The notes beneath the pieces were generated by a model, which saw nothing but the letters and a program-made list of their open reading frames with translations, had not been told where the DNA came from and made no database searches. A DNA stretch of 64,000 bases from Zhengitettix transpicula (lineage: Eukaryota; Arthropoda; Insecta; Orthoptera; Tetrigidae), in NCBI GenBank assembly GCA_037074705.1, contig CM073590.1:45110395-45174394 (forward strand), read 5' to 3'. Positions 39,701-45,725 of this stretch are shown piece after piece. The stretch's first letter is position 1; every line of letters begins with the position of its first letter. The translations under genes and the position numbers were made by a program.

Positions 39701-41374
39701 TAATCTCTCACACGGGTCAGAATCACAAACCGATTCTTTCTTTACTGAGCAACGAAGGCAATCTTCATTCTGTAATACATATTTTAATTAGATAAAGAAA
39801 AAGCCAATTAACAGACAATATTAGGACGTAAAATAATTAACACTATTAATTAATTCTGGTATTTATTTTATCACTTAATTTTGTCTGTTAATTGGCTAAT
39901 TCTTTATGTAATTAATAAAAAACGTTTTATATTTTGAGGCTGATTAACTGATAGTGAAGAACAAGCAATTCATTATTGACTGAAATAATTTGTATATTTT
40001 AAATTCGTCTATAAATTGAAAAGAAATGTAATAAGTATATGGCATAAACCACAAAATGCTAATTAATAAATCACATATCTCTAGTTGTTTAGACTAATAC
40101 CGGCATTTTACCCTCTTACGCCACAAAATTAGCTTATAATAAATATATAATATCTTACGTCACTTAAAGTTAAGCAAATTGAAATACTTTACATGTTAAC
40201 CACAGACTGTTTCCACAATCAATTGGAGGAATGAAAAACTTTCGATTTCTATATCTTCAATTAACTGCCAATGTTTTACAGGATAATTGAAGGCAAAATT
40301 TCTAGAGCCGAAGAGAAAATGTTACAAATGACCAGTTTTCTTAAAATCAAAGATATACGTCTGTTTTGAAAATTAATACTGAGAAAAGAGCCTAATTCAG
40401 AATAAAAAATCACGATGATATAAAACCCCACACAAACGATTTCCTTATTTTATATGAACGAGCAGAAAGTTAAAAACCACTTTGTCTTTGCTGTAATTTC
40501 AGTTCATGTTCGTAATTGTTAAGGCTTAAATCTAGCTTCTGCCTGCTTAACTTTTCACAAAAATGTATTTCTTGTGTATTATTTTTGCACTTATAAAAAT
40601 AATAACCTGTTCCAAATATTAAGTAGAAATATGACTGTAGATAGTATCAGAAAATATTACCTGTATAAACATTAGAAAACTAAAAAAATATTAATAAAAA
40701 TCCATTTGAAGAGTAATGAAATAATGAAGATAAAAACTATATTTATTATACTAATTTAAGTGAGTTAAATATTTAATAAGAATGTAGTCCCTAGACATTT
40801 TGTAACATGATTATATTTTCGTCAAATAGCCGAAAAGTTCGTGCGACACTAAAATCGGTGAAATTACCGGAGACAGAAAACATACGATTTTATCCATGAT
40901 AAGTTTAAAATAATTACAATTAATATTTGTTTTATACTTTTTCCGGCGGTAATTCACCATCAACCACATAGTACTAGTAATGTAATAATTATCGAAGGAA
41001 ACTAATTCATTCCATTTGAACTAAATGAACGTCGACCGCTTTATCGTTTTTCTGCGTGTTGTAAATGTAAATTATGATTATTTTAATTGCATCATAATGT
41101 GATCAGTGATCGAGAGTTGAATACGATTAAATAGCGTGAACAGTGATATTGAGTTAATGTTTTTAGTTAAGCCACGGTTAGACGTAGTTGAAGAATTTAG
41201 GAACGTAAAATTTATGTAAAACAAAGACAGATGATAATCATTTTTAAAATTGATTCGACTCAACCTCAACGTGTTGGACAAACCTGGGGGGAAGTTGGTC
41301 GGGCGAGTAGTGAGTCTGCGGACGAGTAGCGTGAGCAGGAGCACGGAGGCGACGCACAGCAGCACCGTCAACAT
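3563..41374 (-). CDS. Cytochrome P450, CYP2 clan; N-terminal 352 residues in five exons, 3' end outside window
   Basis: Five minus-strand exons splice in consistent phase (1,1,0,1) into one open frame without stops. In order it shows a hydrophobic N-terminal anchor (residues about 1-20) followed by arginines, a proline hinge split across exons 1 and 2 (FPPGPPW), the helix C motif WHEQR at about 125-129, and the I-helix oxygen-activation motif AGSETT at about 306-311. These are hallmarks of a microsomal haem monooxygenase anchored in the ER. Insect P450s are usually about 500 residues, so the K-helix ExxR and the haem-binding cysteine lie in exons left of position 1. The wording GRPDTFF, RLRTMG and the C-helix block recall insect CYP305/CYP15-type CYP2-clan enzymes; that subfamily is from memory and uncertain. 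Introns are about 23.6, 11.4, 0.7 and 1.0 kb. Substrate cannot be inferred. Confidence 0.93.
4305..4790 (-). repeat. Old diverged family A copy plus a second partial copy, in P450 intron 4
   Basis: 4305-4670 follows the order of the 940-1490 copy (acatgagg, then ttaactggg, then ctacccggcattc, then cttccgat) with heavy divergence. 4675-4785 repeats the 3' third again. They sit between exons 4 and 5. Confidence 0.6.
4792..4912 (-). CDS. P450 exon 4: helix G/H region
   Basis: Acceptor ccaccag precedes 4912 and donor gtaaat follows 4792. The 121 bases encode ETINEHKETYDPENKRDLID and then AFIREM, a typical CYP2-clan segment before the I-helix. The final G joins AC of exon 5 to give Asp in FTDNQLL. 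This exon carries no start codon, so it is only visible by splice-aware reading. Confidence 0.92.
5627..6036 (-). CDS. P450 exon 3: helix C to helix G region
   Basis: Acceptor gtgcag precedes 6036. 410 bases encode ITCVDGKLWHEQR and continue to LNSSLRAFFL. W and R of WxxxR are the conserved helix C pair that contacts a haem propionate. The exon is GC-rich compared with the surrounding intron, as expected for a conserved coding exon. Donor gttggt is suboptimal but gives the phase 0 join to exon 4. The frame reads on for a few codons past the donor before a stop, which is intron. Confidence 0.93.
6540..6615 (-). repeat. Family A fragment
   Basis: Matches the segment aactccc..atagcataggaaggg of family A over about 70 bp. 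Preceding DNA at 6190-6540 is locally GC-rich and unassigned. Confidence 0.5.
6616..7429. other. AT-rich, nothing recognised
   Basis: P450 intron 2. No repeats shared with the rest of the window were noticed. Confidence 0.35.
7430..7844 (-). pseudogene. Unidentified coding-like stretch with a frameshift
   Basis: Two overlapping minus-strand frames (from about 7844 and from 7732) look protein-like, for example FIVHDDFKYNPVERMVLPVN and DNTTRAAMLATLPC, with little low-complexity sequence. A frameshift in the overlap would join them. The plus strand is also partly open here, so coding is not certain. No family recognised; it could be a decayed retroelement or an old viral or cellular insert. Confidence 0.3.
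7877..8630 (+). mobile_element. R1-clade LINE fragment, reverse transcriptase, decayed
   Basis: The first frame carries NKEPGPDGVPN, typical of the start of an R1-type reverse transcriptase, then runs to LSDYEY and a stop. Beyond it, other frames read FRKGLQSL, SLDIKNDFNSA, GFPQGSVLGNLLWNIM and FADEIVIIAV, where the catalytic FADD is FADE. Frameshifts and stops mark a dead copy without endonuclease or 3' end. Confidence 0.75.
8641..8930. repeat. Inverted repeat with coding-like arms of about 100 bp
   Basis: The minus-strand copy at about 8645-8757 and the plus-strand copy at about 8820-8927 align over about 100 bp at roughly 75-80 percent. Both read open in the same sense: GMMPKTSAMVEELIKDWKL versus GVIPKSSAVDGELIKDLKL. 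The spacer is about 60 bp. Unidentified. Confidence 0.6.
8931..9480. other. AT-rich, possible 3' flank of the minus-strand LINE
   Basis: No frames. It may include the LINE 3'UTR. Confidence 0.3.
9525..11830 (-). mobile_element. 5'-truncated LINE (CR1/L2-like), endonuclease end to C-terminus
   Basis: Reading leftward: an endonuclease C-terminal block (TNQEPTRVSNTSTCIDYIIC, near 11.7 kb), a pre-RT linker (10.99-11.36 kb), reverse transcriptase blocks (FSDLSKAFEMVDYKILL near 10.5 kb, DPQGSILGPLLFILYINDLP near 10.35 kb, then VVDTN where YADD is expected), then the C-terminal YFHSNMCYGITIWG and LQKRAIRISYGKNY block and a YNTRN tail ending near 9525. The order is complete but stops and frameshifts interrupt RT motifs, so it is inactive. 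Confidence 0.85.
12528..12735 (+). mobile_element. SINE, diverged copy
   Basis: Aligns with 14337-14560 across gatcagcgtca, cagcctcgcat, gttaagactga, ttgacacactg and gacagtctg. The B box has decayed. Confidence 0.6.
12757..13020. repeat. Head-to-head pair of family A 3' ends (near-palindrome)
   Basis: Begins with a T run and reads aacaggctacatgaggg, reaches a centre at about 12875-12890 (tcccgggggcc), then mirrors itself to ctcatgtagcctgtt and an A run. Each arm is about 120 bp with mismatches. Two 5'-truncated copies thus face away from each other with both poly(A) tails outermost. Confidence 0.8.
13470..13900 (+). repeat. Interspersed repeat family B, copy 2
   Basis: Homologous to 1690-2135 with the same order of conserved blocks. 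Non-coding. Confidence 0.55.
14337..14560 (+). mobile_element. tRNA-derived SINE
   Basis: The 5' part looks like a pol III promoter: A box-like tggtcagcg and, about 35 bp on, the B box ggttcaaatcc. It is followed by a non-tRNA body shared with 12528-12735 and an A-rich end (aaataaaag). The tRNA-like part lacks a convincing cloverleaf, so it is not a tRNA gene. Confidence 0.7.
14561..17413. other. Intronic stretch, no assigned feature
   Basis: P450 intron 2. At 15.5-16.1 kb several frames on both strands are open and the DNA is less AT-rich, but none reads as a known family. On the minus strand around 15.2-15.4 kb a short coding-like segment (GLGIRNIPHFFVLTKSFRIH) may be retroelement debris. 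Confidence 0.3.
17414..17668 (-). CDS. P450 exon 2: beta-1 and helix B region
   Basis: Acceptor tttcag precedes 17668. The exon encodes PPWQPLLGN, then SLSDQFKTPVLGL and EFEGRPDTFF, and ends RTMGMRK plus one base. The donor gtcgat is weak, but the phase (G plus GA gives Gly) and sequence continuity into exon 3 support it. 255 bases, open throughout. It lies about 23.6 kb from exon 1 and 11.4 kb from exon 3. Confidence 0.9.
17669..18440. other. AT-rich, nothing recognised
   Basis: P450 intron 1. Ends in a C14 run at about 18439-18452. Confidence 0.3.
18445..18890 (+). repeat. Interspersed repeat family C, copy 1
   Basis: About 440 bp homologous, in opposite orientation, to 46578-47040. Shared blocks include aggcg(t/c)gtcaag, ttgcgtgta, aaaatatcgatatt, aagaaacgagtttatttaat and aagctctcaacccttgctaat. 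No ORF of its own, no target duplication seen. It could be a solo LTR or a non-autonomous element. Confidence 0.65.
18891..19985. other. Nothing recognised
   Basis: Mixed AT-rich intron sequence. A slightly GC-richer patch at 19140-19280 has no identifiable content. Confidence 0.3.
19986..20200 (+). mobile_element. Probable second SINE family
   Basis: A tRNA-like head with B box-like gggcttgaatcctcgcc near 20080-20096 is followed by cttccctagttttcccaaat, resembling a body seen in several arthropod tRNA SINEs. Only one copy in the window. Confidence 0.4.
20520..20646 (+). repeat. Degenerate repeat array, left part
   Basis: Carries the block gttgtttgagtataatttca that recurs at 22738, 22921 and 23173. 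It is separated from the rest of the array by the foldback element. Confidence 0.55.
20647..22367. mobile_element. Giant foldback DNA element, 1.72 kb, arms about 680-700 bp
   Basis: Left end GGGGTCATTCCATGCCAAGT and right end ACTTGGCATGGAATGACCC are inverted copies flanked by TTA on both sides (20644-20646, 22368-22370). Homology continues inward almost without a break: left arm 20647-21345, right arm 21690-22367, loop about 344 bp. A TTA target and GGG terminus fit PIF/Harbinger-type non-autonomous elements; that assignment is inference. No transposase is present. It is inserted in the array at a point where the undisturbed unit at 23226 reads cgcttaggggtgg. Confidence 0.88.
22368..23400 (+). 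repeat. Degenerate repeat array, right part
   Basis: Repeated blocks include gtttgtgtataattt, cggcatgg, gggagttacaagaaaataa, gagtcaaatcnggattatgg and cggccgata. Unit spacing is irregular (about 170-250 bp), so it is an old, rearranged tandem array. It ends in a G run near 23359. Confidence 0.6.
23742..25422 (-). mobile_element. hAT-superfamily DNA transposon with 8-bp target duplication, decayed transposase
   Basis: Termini CAAAGTGACCACA and (reverse) TAAAGTGAACACA are flanked by perfect 8-bp copies of GTCTAGAC (23734-23741, 25423-25430), matching the hAT target preference. The minus strand encodes a transposase core at 25217-24702 (YCADNTNTNFGG, GVGCVAHILHNT, SRTRWLALLPAV) and, after a decayed gap, the C-terminal dimerisation domain at 24286-23951 (SLPGTNAATESVFSS, then KTLKTILSVKYN). 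At 1681 bp and without an intact frame between the two parts it is non-functional. The N-terminal zinc finger is missing. Confidence 0.92.
25431..28100. other. Long intronic stretch with no assigned feature
   Basis: Mostly AT-rich. 25440-25800 is less AT-rich and unassigned. Around 27.2-27.75 kb both strands hold frames of about 60-120 codons; the minus-strand one contains WTMEDFLWTLLAISRWHL but matches nothing I know. An 11-bp inverted pair (cagataatagc) lies near 26190 and 26285. Confidence 0.3.
28105..28530 (+). repeat. Tandem repeat, three units of about 140 bp
   Basis: Units begin with tatttgcaatttga-like blocks at about 28113, 28249 and 28393 (spacings 136 and 144). Each continues through a gatgtcact/gacgtcact/gatatcact block, a TTTAT(T/G)TAG block and (a/g)ttgataaaaa. 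Confidence 0.75.
28531..29100. other. AT-rich, nothing recognised
   Basis: Contains a short patch at 28620-28695 with four copies of ggagca(g/t)g, otherwise featureless. Confidence 0.3.
29120..29760 (-). mobile_element. Penelope-like element, GIY-YIG endonuclease and 3' tail
   Basis: Minus-strand translation gives CVFYKISSS, FRYIGQSKRSLNTRFKEQ and SVVSKHLIE, the GIY-YIG layout (Y..YIG, R, then H..E) found in Penelope-like retroelements. After a -1 type shift it continues DWQNANILDIDTRYNSRLIS to the C-terminus. The conserved non-coding tail with cttctttcttcaggtgct-like sequence follows to about 29120. The reverse transcriptase is absent (5' truncation). Confidence 0.8.
29761..30095 (+). mobile_element. 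Second Penelope-like fragment, inverted to the first
   Basis: Mirrors 29120-29460: it begins in the C-terminal coding part (gctaatattttagacattga), runs through ttattattacgctaaacc and the same tail (ttagcacctgaagaaagg), and stops at the jockey-like LINE. The two copies therefore lie 5' to 5' with tails outermost. Confidence 0.75.
30096..30620 (+). mobile_element. Jockey-like LINE, RT C-terminal fragment
   Basis: Reads GMTLDTKLKWKEHV, NKIRIYNQVLKPIWLYGIQL, WGCAS and, after a frameshift, RIIVDAPWYIRNTDLHRDL and a RRLRR tail. This is the conserved C-terminal block of jockey ORF2. 5'-truncated and frameshifted. Confidence 0.85.
30820..31000 (+). pseudogene. hAT transposase remnant
   Basis: Reads SICVDNAAAMTGAVNKLG, matching the region around the second catalytic Asp of hAT transposases (usually CTDGAxAMxG). 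The frame then closes. Confidence 0.5.
31250..31720 (+). pseudogene. Coding-like frame with internal stops, family unknown
   Basis: From about 31256 it reads LSKEEVTSIRAVVEKIYIDN, then SHTGMFMKECSKLETC and EEFGTYVAYGILSS, a stop, then EEREGLSDVQRRIKRN and further coding-like sequence to about 31715. It may continue the hAT remnant or be another element. Family A is inserted at its end. Confidence 0.4.
31762..32200 (-). repeat. Family A copy, diverged and truncated
   Basis: Follows family A order: aatagcatacgaaggga, aaggatcctagccgg, gtcccacgctcttccga, gcagctggccgactgg, gtatgccca. The poly(A) end is missing. Confidence 0.7.
32250..32345. repeat. Terminal-repeat-like GC palindrome
   Basis: A segment ggccactttcacactatccg is followed by a hairpin (ccgtttttcttccgga with tccggaaaaaaacgg). 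It resembles one end of a DNA transposon. A similar but incomplete ttccgttccggatttt occurs near 35335. No matching opposite terminus found. Confidence 0.35.
32505..32960 (+). mobile_element. Second jockey-like LINE fragment, strongly C-rich and G-poor
   Basis: Plus-strand frames give TKRLVYLSIIQPTWSY, ILRIIRIITNSPWYLRNSII and IKLPQVNSIITK, the same C-terminal block as at 30096 but from a different lineage. Stops are present. The coding strand is unusually rich in C and poor in G from about 32550 to 33010. Confidence 0.7.
33385..33797. mobile_element. MITE with about 40-bp terminal inverted repeats
   Basis: The left end GAAAGTTGTTTATGTTTTGT is repeated in inverse at 33797. The match continues through about 40 bp (ctcagtccg(t/c)cttctg) with about one mismatch. 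413 bp, no ORF. No clear target duplication (flanks tatat / caaag). The superfamily is not identifiable from the termini. Confidence 0.75.
33937..34500 (-). mobile_element. BEL/Pao retrotransposon fragment, RNase H to linker
   Basis: Minus-strand reading: KFAPLKPVTIPRLKLCAAQ, YYWCDSTIVLSWL, KIFVSNRVLEIQ, NPADLASRG and WWEGPAWV. This is the conserved end of the BEL/Pao RT-RNase H unit leading towards integrase. No LTR or integrase core is visible and the frame ends at about 33937, so it is truncated. Confidence 0.88.
34716..34872. repeat. Short inverted-repeat element, 23-bp perfect termini
   Basis: Termini at 34716-34738 and 34850-34872 are perfect 23-bp inverted copies beginning GTTAATCAGTGTTAC. 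Internal sequence holds gctgatgatgac and cgaaagc. Confidence 0.65.
34873..35940. other. AT-rich, nothing recognised
   Basis: No frames or shared repeats, apart from the ttccggatttt patch near 35335. Confidence 0.3.
35950..36600 (+). mobile_element. RTE-like LINE remnant (region before the RT domain)
   Basis: Reads TQWNNIKNIFTDTLDN and ENRKAWLSQEIVEKL, like the linker between endonuclease and RT of RTE-type LINEs, then frameshifted pieces (NVWENFYNQKKYK). Heavily decayed. Confidence 0.5.
36601..38039. other. AT-rich, nothing recognised
   Basis: A less AT-rich patch at 37260-37440 is unassigned. An (att)n run lies near 37900. Confidence 0.3.
38040..38170 (+). repeat. Penelope-like 3' tail fragment
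   Basis: Contains atgtggtatttatattatcac and tctgtctgttatttggctac, the terminal part of the tail seen at 29120-29200 and 45590-45725. Confidence 0.5.
38171..39480. other. Nothing firmly recognised
   Basis: 38319-38340 (caggcctccacaacatacgg) resembles one end of a hAT element but no partner end was found. The rest is AT-rich. Confidence 0.3.
39481..39692. mobile_element. Palindromic MITE-like element
   Basis: Arms 39481-39565 and 39603-39692 are inverted copies (tacgaccttaagcagacaat against attgtctgcttaatgtcgta, then aagtgccagacgtttcgac against gtcgaaacgtccggcactt). Tri-nucleotide (aat)n lies at both ends. No ORF. Confidence 0.65.
39780..39920. repeat. Inverted repeat related to the Penelope-like tail
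   Basis: Left agccaattaacagacaata and right gtctgttaattggcta with flanking taattagataaagaa / ttctttatgtaatta form a stem of about 40 bp around a loop of about 60 bp. Confidence 0.55.
40340..40445 (-). repeat. Penelope-like 3' tail fragment
   Basis: Minus strand carries gattttttattctgaattagg and tattaattttcaaaacagac in the tail order. Confidence 0.4.
40446..41283. other. AT-rich P450 intron 1 edge
   Basis: No features. Directly downstream of exon 1. Confidence 0.35.
41284..41374 (-). CDS. P450 exon 1: membrane anchor and proline hinge
   Basis: Encodes 30 codons plus one base. A hydrophobic stretch (LTVLLCVASVLLLTLL) is followed by RR and then PTNFPP. The ATG at 41374 is chosen because it starts directly at the anchor, as in most microsomal P450s. 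The frame stays open upstream to another ATG at 41464, which would add 30 polar residues before the anchor and is less typical. The exon ends CCAG with donor gtttgt. The split glycine codon matches exon 2, restoring PPGPPW. Confidence 0.85.
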
Positions 41375-42165
41375 CGCGGTTGCAACTGCCACCCGCCAGT
41401 CACGGCCGCCAGAGGACTCGCGTCTAGGCTCAGGGAAGGGCTTCGACTCACAAAGCACGACCACAGTTAAAATTCAAACCTGTTGCTTCCATATGTGCCT
41501 GTAAGACTCCAATATTAAAGTATAACATATTTATTAAAAGCATCATTGTTACAATTAATGAAATTATACGGAACTGCAAGATTGTTGTTAAAAGTTATTA
41601 TTGATATTAATCTGAGTATAATACAAGTAATAAATATAATAGTCAAACATTCAGAAAATATTTATTAACTAACAATGTAAGTAACTTAGTAATAACTTAT
41701 ATCACTTCGTCTCGTCCTTAATTTTGGACATTATCAGGTGAATTATTTATTAAAATTATAAATTTAAAGTTCTTAAAATATCTTGAATTTTCTGATACAA
41801 ATTATAAGAATATAAAAATATAAACGTTTCTTTTAAAACTCATTGTTATCTCATTTCGGTTACAAAAAGCAAGACAATTCTTGCAAATTTCTTTTAATTA
41901 ATACTAGTATGGTAAATGTCAGTGTCCCTAACAAACCTTTCGGGAAGCCCAAAGGTCACAGTTTTAAAAATTTTCTATTATACAAACATTTTAAGCATTT
42001 CAGACCATCGTACATCCAAATCGGAAAATTGAATTTCCGATACAATTGAAAGATTTATATCGCATGTGCGAGTATATTTTCTCCTTACCAGACCATAATG
42101 GCAACGTTGAGATTCTAGTTGATTGAGATTCAATGTACATATAAAAGGAATAGAATTTCTATAGA
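41375..42165. other. Region upstream of the P450 exon 1 start
   Basis: Should contain the P450 5'UTR and promoter. GC-rich from 41375 to about 41465, then AT-rich. No TATA box or initiator can be assigned with confidence. Confidence 0.35.
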
Positions 42166-43154
42166 TGTAATTGAACGTATTTAATATGATTGTATGACTA
42201 TGTTCTTTAAATTAATCAATTAATTGTTTTGAAATAAATTTGAATTGTTTAGCGAAAAGGTTGTATTATAGCGAGAGCGATCCGAGCGGCAATGAGGGGT
42301 GAGCTCTGTTCCTATTGTTGAGAGCGCGGAGCGGCGTTTACGTGCGCTAAAGCAGAGTTAGTTGGTCGTTGTGGTCTGGATTGTACAGAGGTCAGACATC
42401 GTCGAGCATAGTATAATAAAGTTGGTGAATCATTGGAGAATAGAAGCGGCCGACTGTGAAAACGTTGCAGAGAACGATATTTTAAAATTGAGCAGAGTAT
42501 AACATTCACCGATATATTGCAACGTGAATATTGTAAAGTAATACCAATAAATAGAACTTTGTACAATCTTCGTGGAGGAATTGTTGCGGAATAACATTGG
42601 TAAATTATTGTGGAGCGGAGCAATCAACGGAATACAGCCAATCTTGCCAAATTTTAAAGTGAAGTATAATCAGTGAAAACCAAGGCCTGATATAAAATAA
42701 TTAAAGAGTGTAAAGTGTCCGAACGAGGTAAAATTGATTGTTCTGGTACAGACCGACGGTCCGTAAGTAACCTAATTTTGAATAATATTGTAAACGCAAA
42801 TTAAAGGATAAAGTCAGATTTCGTTCCCTTTTTTAAAAAAATTATCAATCAGAGTTAATTTCTTTACTTTTTAATTTCTTTCATTCTATCGACATATTGT
42901 TTAGGTAAATTGTGAACAGTTTTGTTAATACGATTTTAAATCAATTTTTTTGTGTTATCAAACCCAGTAGAGGCCCTAAGAGGACAGATCTCAAATTTTG
43001 TTTGTAGTTATCTTTTATTGCCACGAAATAAAATTAATATTTTGTTTGTTAATTGTTTAAACTTTTCATTTAATAAAAGCCTTCCATTTGATTATTACAT
43101 AAATGGCGCTTCAACGTGGGGCAAATTAATTAAAAGGCTAAATTGTTGTTTATT

Positions 43155-43157
<3 letters not shown>
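42166..43157 (+). repeat. Family L unit 1 (one PBS-like motif)
   Basis: Bounded by TGTAAT and ATTACA. Shares with unit 2 the blocks agctctgtt, gcgcgctaaa-like, g(t/c)gagtaac-like, attaaa(g)gat, cagatttcgttc and atcaaacccagt, then a single tRNA-Lys PBS-like motif at about 43100-43125 (ggcgcttcaacgtggggc). Size 992 bp. Ends at the (AT)n tract that separates it from unit 2. Confidence 0.65.
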
Positions 43158-43193
<36 letters not shown>

Positions 43194-43197
43194 ATAT
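43158..43197. repeat. (AT)n microsatellite between family L units 1 and 2
   Basis: About 40 bp of AT dinucleotides lying exactly between the ATTACA end of one unit and the TGTAAT start of the next. Confidence 0.9.
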
Positions 43198-44246
43198 TGT
43201 AATGCCAATTAATTAGGACATTAATTGTTTGAACATAAAATTTTAAATTGTTTGAGAAATCTATTATTGCGGCAGGAGCTTCTATAGCGACAATGTAGCC
43301 CAGCTCTGTTTCTTTGTCGGAAGGTCCGAAAAATGGCGTATGCGCGCTAAAACGCAAGACGATAGTTCAGTTCGCGGAAAGACATCGTCGATGTATAACT
43401 ATTAGTTGGTGACGAGAATTCAACAGAGTTGGCGATTAGAATTTAACAGAGTTGGTTGGTGCCTGGACATTTCTGAGGACAAAGTAAAACATTCACGAAA
43501 GCATAACGTTGAAACTTGCTAAGTAAAAGCAGTTTTGTCCATAGCCGGCCAGAAATAGTAAAATTTCGGTTTGAGTCCAAAGAAGTAAAGACTGGCAAAT
43601 CTACAAACCGCGGAATTCACCTAAGGCAAGCAGTCAACAGATAGCTGACAACAAAAGGGAGGAACATCCGAGTTCCTGACATATAAATTTTGATTAGAAT
43701 CAGTGTAAAATCTGTGAATCTTAGAATCAGTGTAAAATCTCGCAATAGTGTGTTTTGATAACGAAAGTTATGCTGGAACCAACTGGACAGATGTGAGTAA
43801 CAAATTACAAATTAATTAATTATGTAAACGTAATTAAAAGATAGAAGTCTGATTTCGTTCTCCTTTTAAATTTCGTTCTAGTTTAATTGTCAAGTAAATT
43901 TCTTTTCTTTTAATTGTGATTTGTTTGTTAATAAGATTTTTAAACATAATTAATGTGTCCATTATCAAACCCAGTGAAGACCCTGAGATCTAATATTTTA
44001 AATTTGTAATTGTTTTAAATTATTGCCACAAAATTAATAAATATTGTTTGTAAATTGTATTAATTCTTTTATTTAAATAACGCCTTCCAGTTAATTATTA
44101 CATAAATAGCTTCAACGAGAAGCAAATTCTTCAAATTCATTAATTTAAATTAACGACCTCTAGTTGATTATTACATTTTGGCTTCCACAACGTGGGGCTC
44201 GAATTCTTCAAATTCATTAAACGAGGTTTTAATTGTGTATATTACA
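43198..44246 (+). repeat. Family L unit 2 (two PBS-like motifs)
   Basis: 1049 bp from TGTAAT to ATTACA. Near the 3' end are two copies of the PBS-like motif about 75 bp apart. The second (near 44178-44205) reads ttggcttccac followed by AACGTGGGGCTCGAA, whose last 15 bases are exactly complementary to the T-arm/acceptor end of tRNA-Lys as I remember it. AT-rich sequence follows to the terminus and a short (at)n. No gag or pol frame. Confidence 0.65.
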
Positions 44247-44508
44247 ATATATATATTTATATTTAAAAAATATTTTAATTCCCATTTCTATCTTTTCGAT
44301 TATTTTTGGACTGTTCCTGATCCAATTAATAAATAATCAATGTTACAATTCGTTGATTTTATATTCTTATGCAATATAAATTAAAAATTAAATACAAGCT
44401 ACATGGCAGCCAAAGCGAGCGAAAATCTCGGGGAGAAGAAAAAAATAAATTGTTTAAAGCCGCGTTTACATAGGAGTTGGGAACAATATTGACAACTTAG
44501 AAGAATTA
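44247..44508. other. AT-rich spacer
   Basis: Nothing recognised before the Harbinger target site. Confidence 0.35.
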
Positions 44509-45243
44509 CGTCCGTTACACACACGGCGATTATTATCTTTGAAATAATTTATCGCTGTAGTCGAAACCTCAATAGTACATTTAATTAAATGAGAGCTTGC
44601 CCATCGAGCGGTAAATAAACGCGGAGATAAAATTGGCTCGGACGACAGTTTGAGAAGTCGCTCGATGACTCTAACGCTCAGCGATAAATTTATCGCAATT
44701 TGCAACTAGTGACCTACGTAACCCAATGCATGTTTGCAAACAGGGCGGTTTTTCTACCGCTGGAGCTATTTTCATTCTTGATTAGAATTTTCGTATGGAA
44801 TCTTTTGTGTCCTTTCATTTTTTTCATATTTCGAATATGAATAATTTAGATGACATCATACATATTGAAATACTTATTTCATTAATTCAAGAAAGACCTG
44901 TTTTATGAGATAAAACCCTGAACATATTTCGCGTCATCCTGCCTCAACTCTTCAAACAGCGTGTAGAAAGCTCCAACTTCCTCTCTTCTTTCATTAATTG
45001 GATGAACCCAAAAGCGTCGATTTTTTCTTCTCATATTCATTCGACGATGAAATACCAGTAATGCTAGAATCAGTTCTCTGTTCATTTCGAACTAGACTGT
45101 TCACAGCACTCTCAATTAGGAAACGTACGACGGAAAATTTACCTCCGGGATAATAATCGCTAAGTGTGTAAGTGTCCCGTTTCCTTTGACAGGCCACGAT
45201 AATTTTCACGCCGCCATAAAAATCGCCGTGTATGCAACGGACC
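44509..45243 (-). mobile_element. PIF/Harbinger element, internally deleted, with TTA target duplication
   Basis: Termini CGTCCGTTACACACACGGCG (left) and, inverted at the right, GGTCCGTTGCATACACGGCG are flanked by TTA on both sides (44506-44508, 45244-45246), the 3-bp duplication typical of this superfamily. The minus strand holds the N-terminal part of a HARBI1-type transposase from ATG 45085: basic RRKNRRFWVHPINERREE, then FYTLFEELRQDDAKY, closing at 44903. The DDE catalytic domain and the Myb-like partner are missing, so it is a 735-bp non-autonomous derivative. Confidence 0.85.
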
Positions 45244-45344
45244 TTAAAGAGCATTTGTTGACAACATTTTTTTCGTGCAATCTATATTTCCCACAGGCTG
45301 TGGGTAATGTTGGCAACATTTCTTGGTAACAATTTTGACGGGTC

Positions 45345-45460
45345 TTGTTACCAACAATAATAAGACATAGCCAAATACAGACAAAGAAGTGATTATATAA
45401 ATACCACACAACGTTTATGGAAGCCTTGTTCCTTTCTTCAGTTGATAATAAAACTAAAAC
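45345..45460 (-). repeat. Penelope-like 3' tail, left member of an inverted pair
   Basis: Contains aagacatagccaaatacaga, aataccacacaacgtttatgg and ttgttcctttcttcag. Mirrors 45590-45725. Confidence 0.55.
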
Positions 45461-45589
45461 ACACAAGAGCTTAGAGCAATTTTGTATTAAATGGATCTTT
45501 TAAAGGTTTTCTATGTCTGTAGTGTTCATATAAGACAACTGATTTGTGAAGTTGTCTCTCTTTATGCTCTTTATGCTCTTCTTGATTTT

Positions 45590-45725
45590 TGTTTTCTTAG
45601 TTTTCTTAGCACCTGAAGAAAGGAACAGGGTTTCCAGAAAACATTGTGTGGTATTAATATCATAACTACTTTGTCCCTATTTGGCTGTCTTTCGTATTAT
45701 TAATTTTCAAACAGACGTAATTTTT
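45590..45725 (+). repeat. Penelope-like 3' tail, right member of an inverted pair
   Basis: ttagcacctgaagaaaggaa, then tccagaaaacattgtgtggt, then tttggctgtctttcgtatta, then ttttcaaacagacgtaa. Same arrangement (tails outermost) as the pair at 29.1-30.1 kb, here without coding sequence between them. Confidence 0.55.

Noticed and set aside
41375..41464. Upstream ATG giving a longer P450 N-terminus
   Set aside because: It would place 30 polar residues before the membrane anchor, unlike microsomal P450s, so the ATG at 41374 is preferred.
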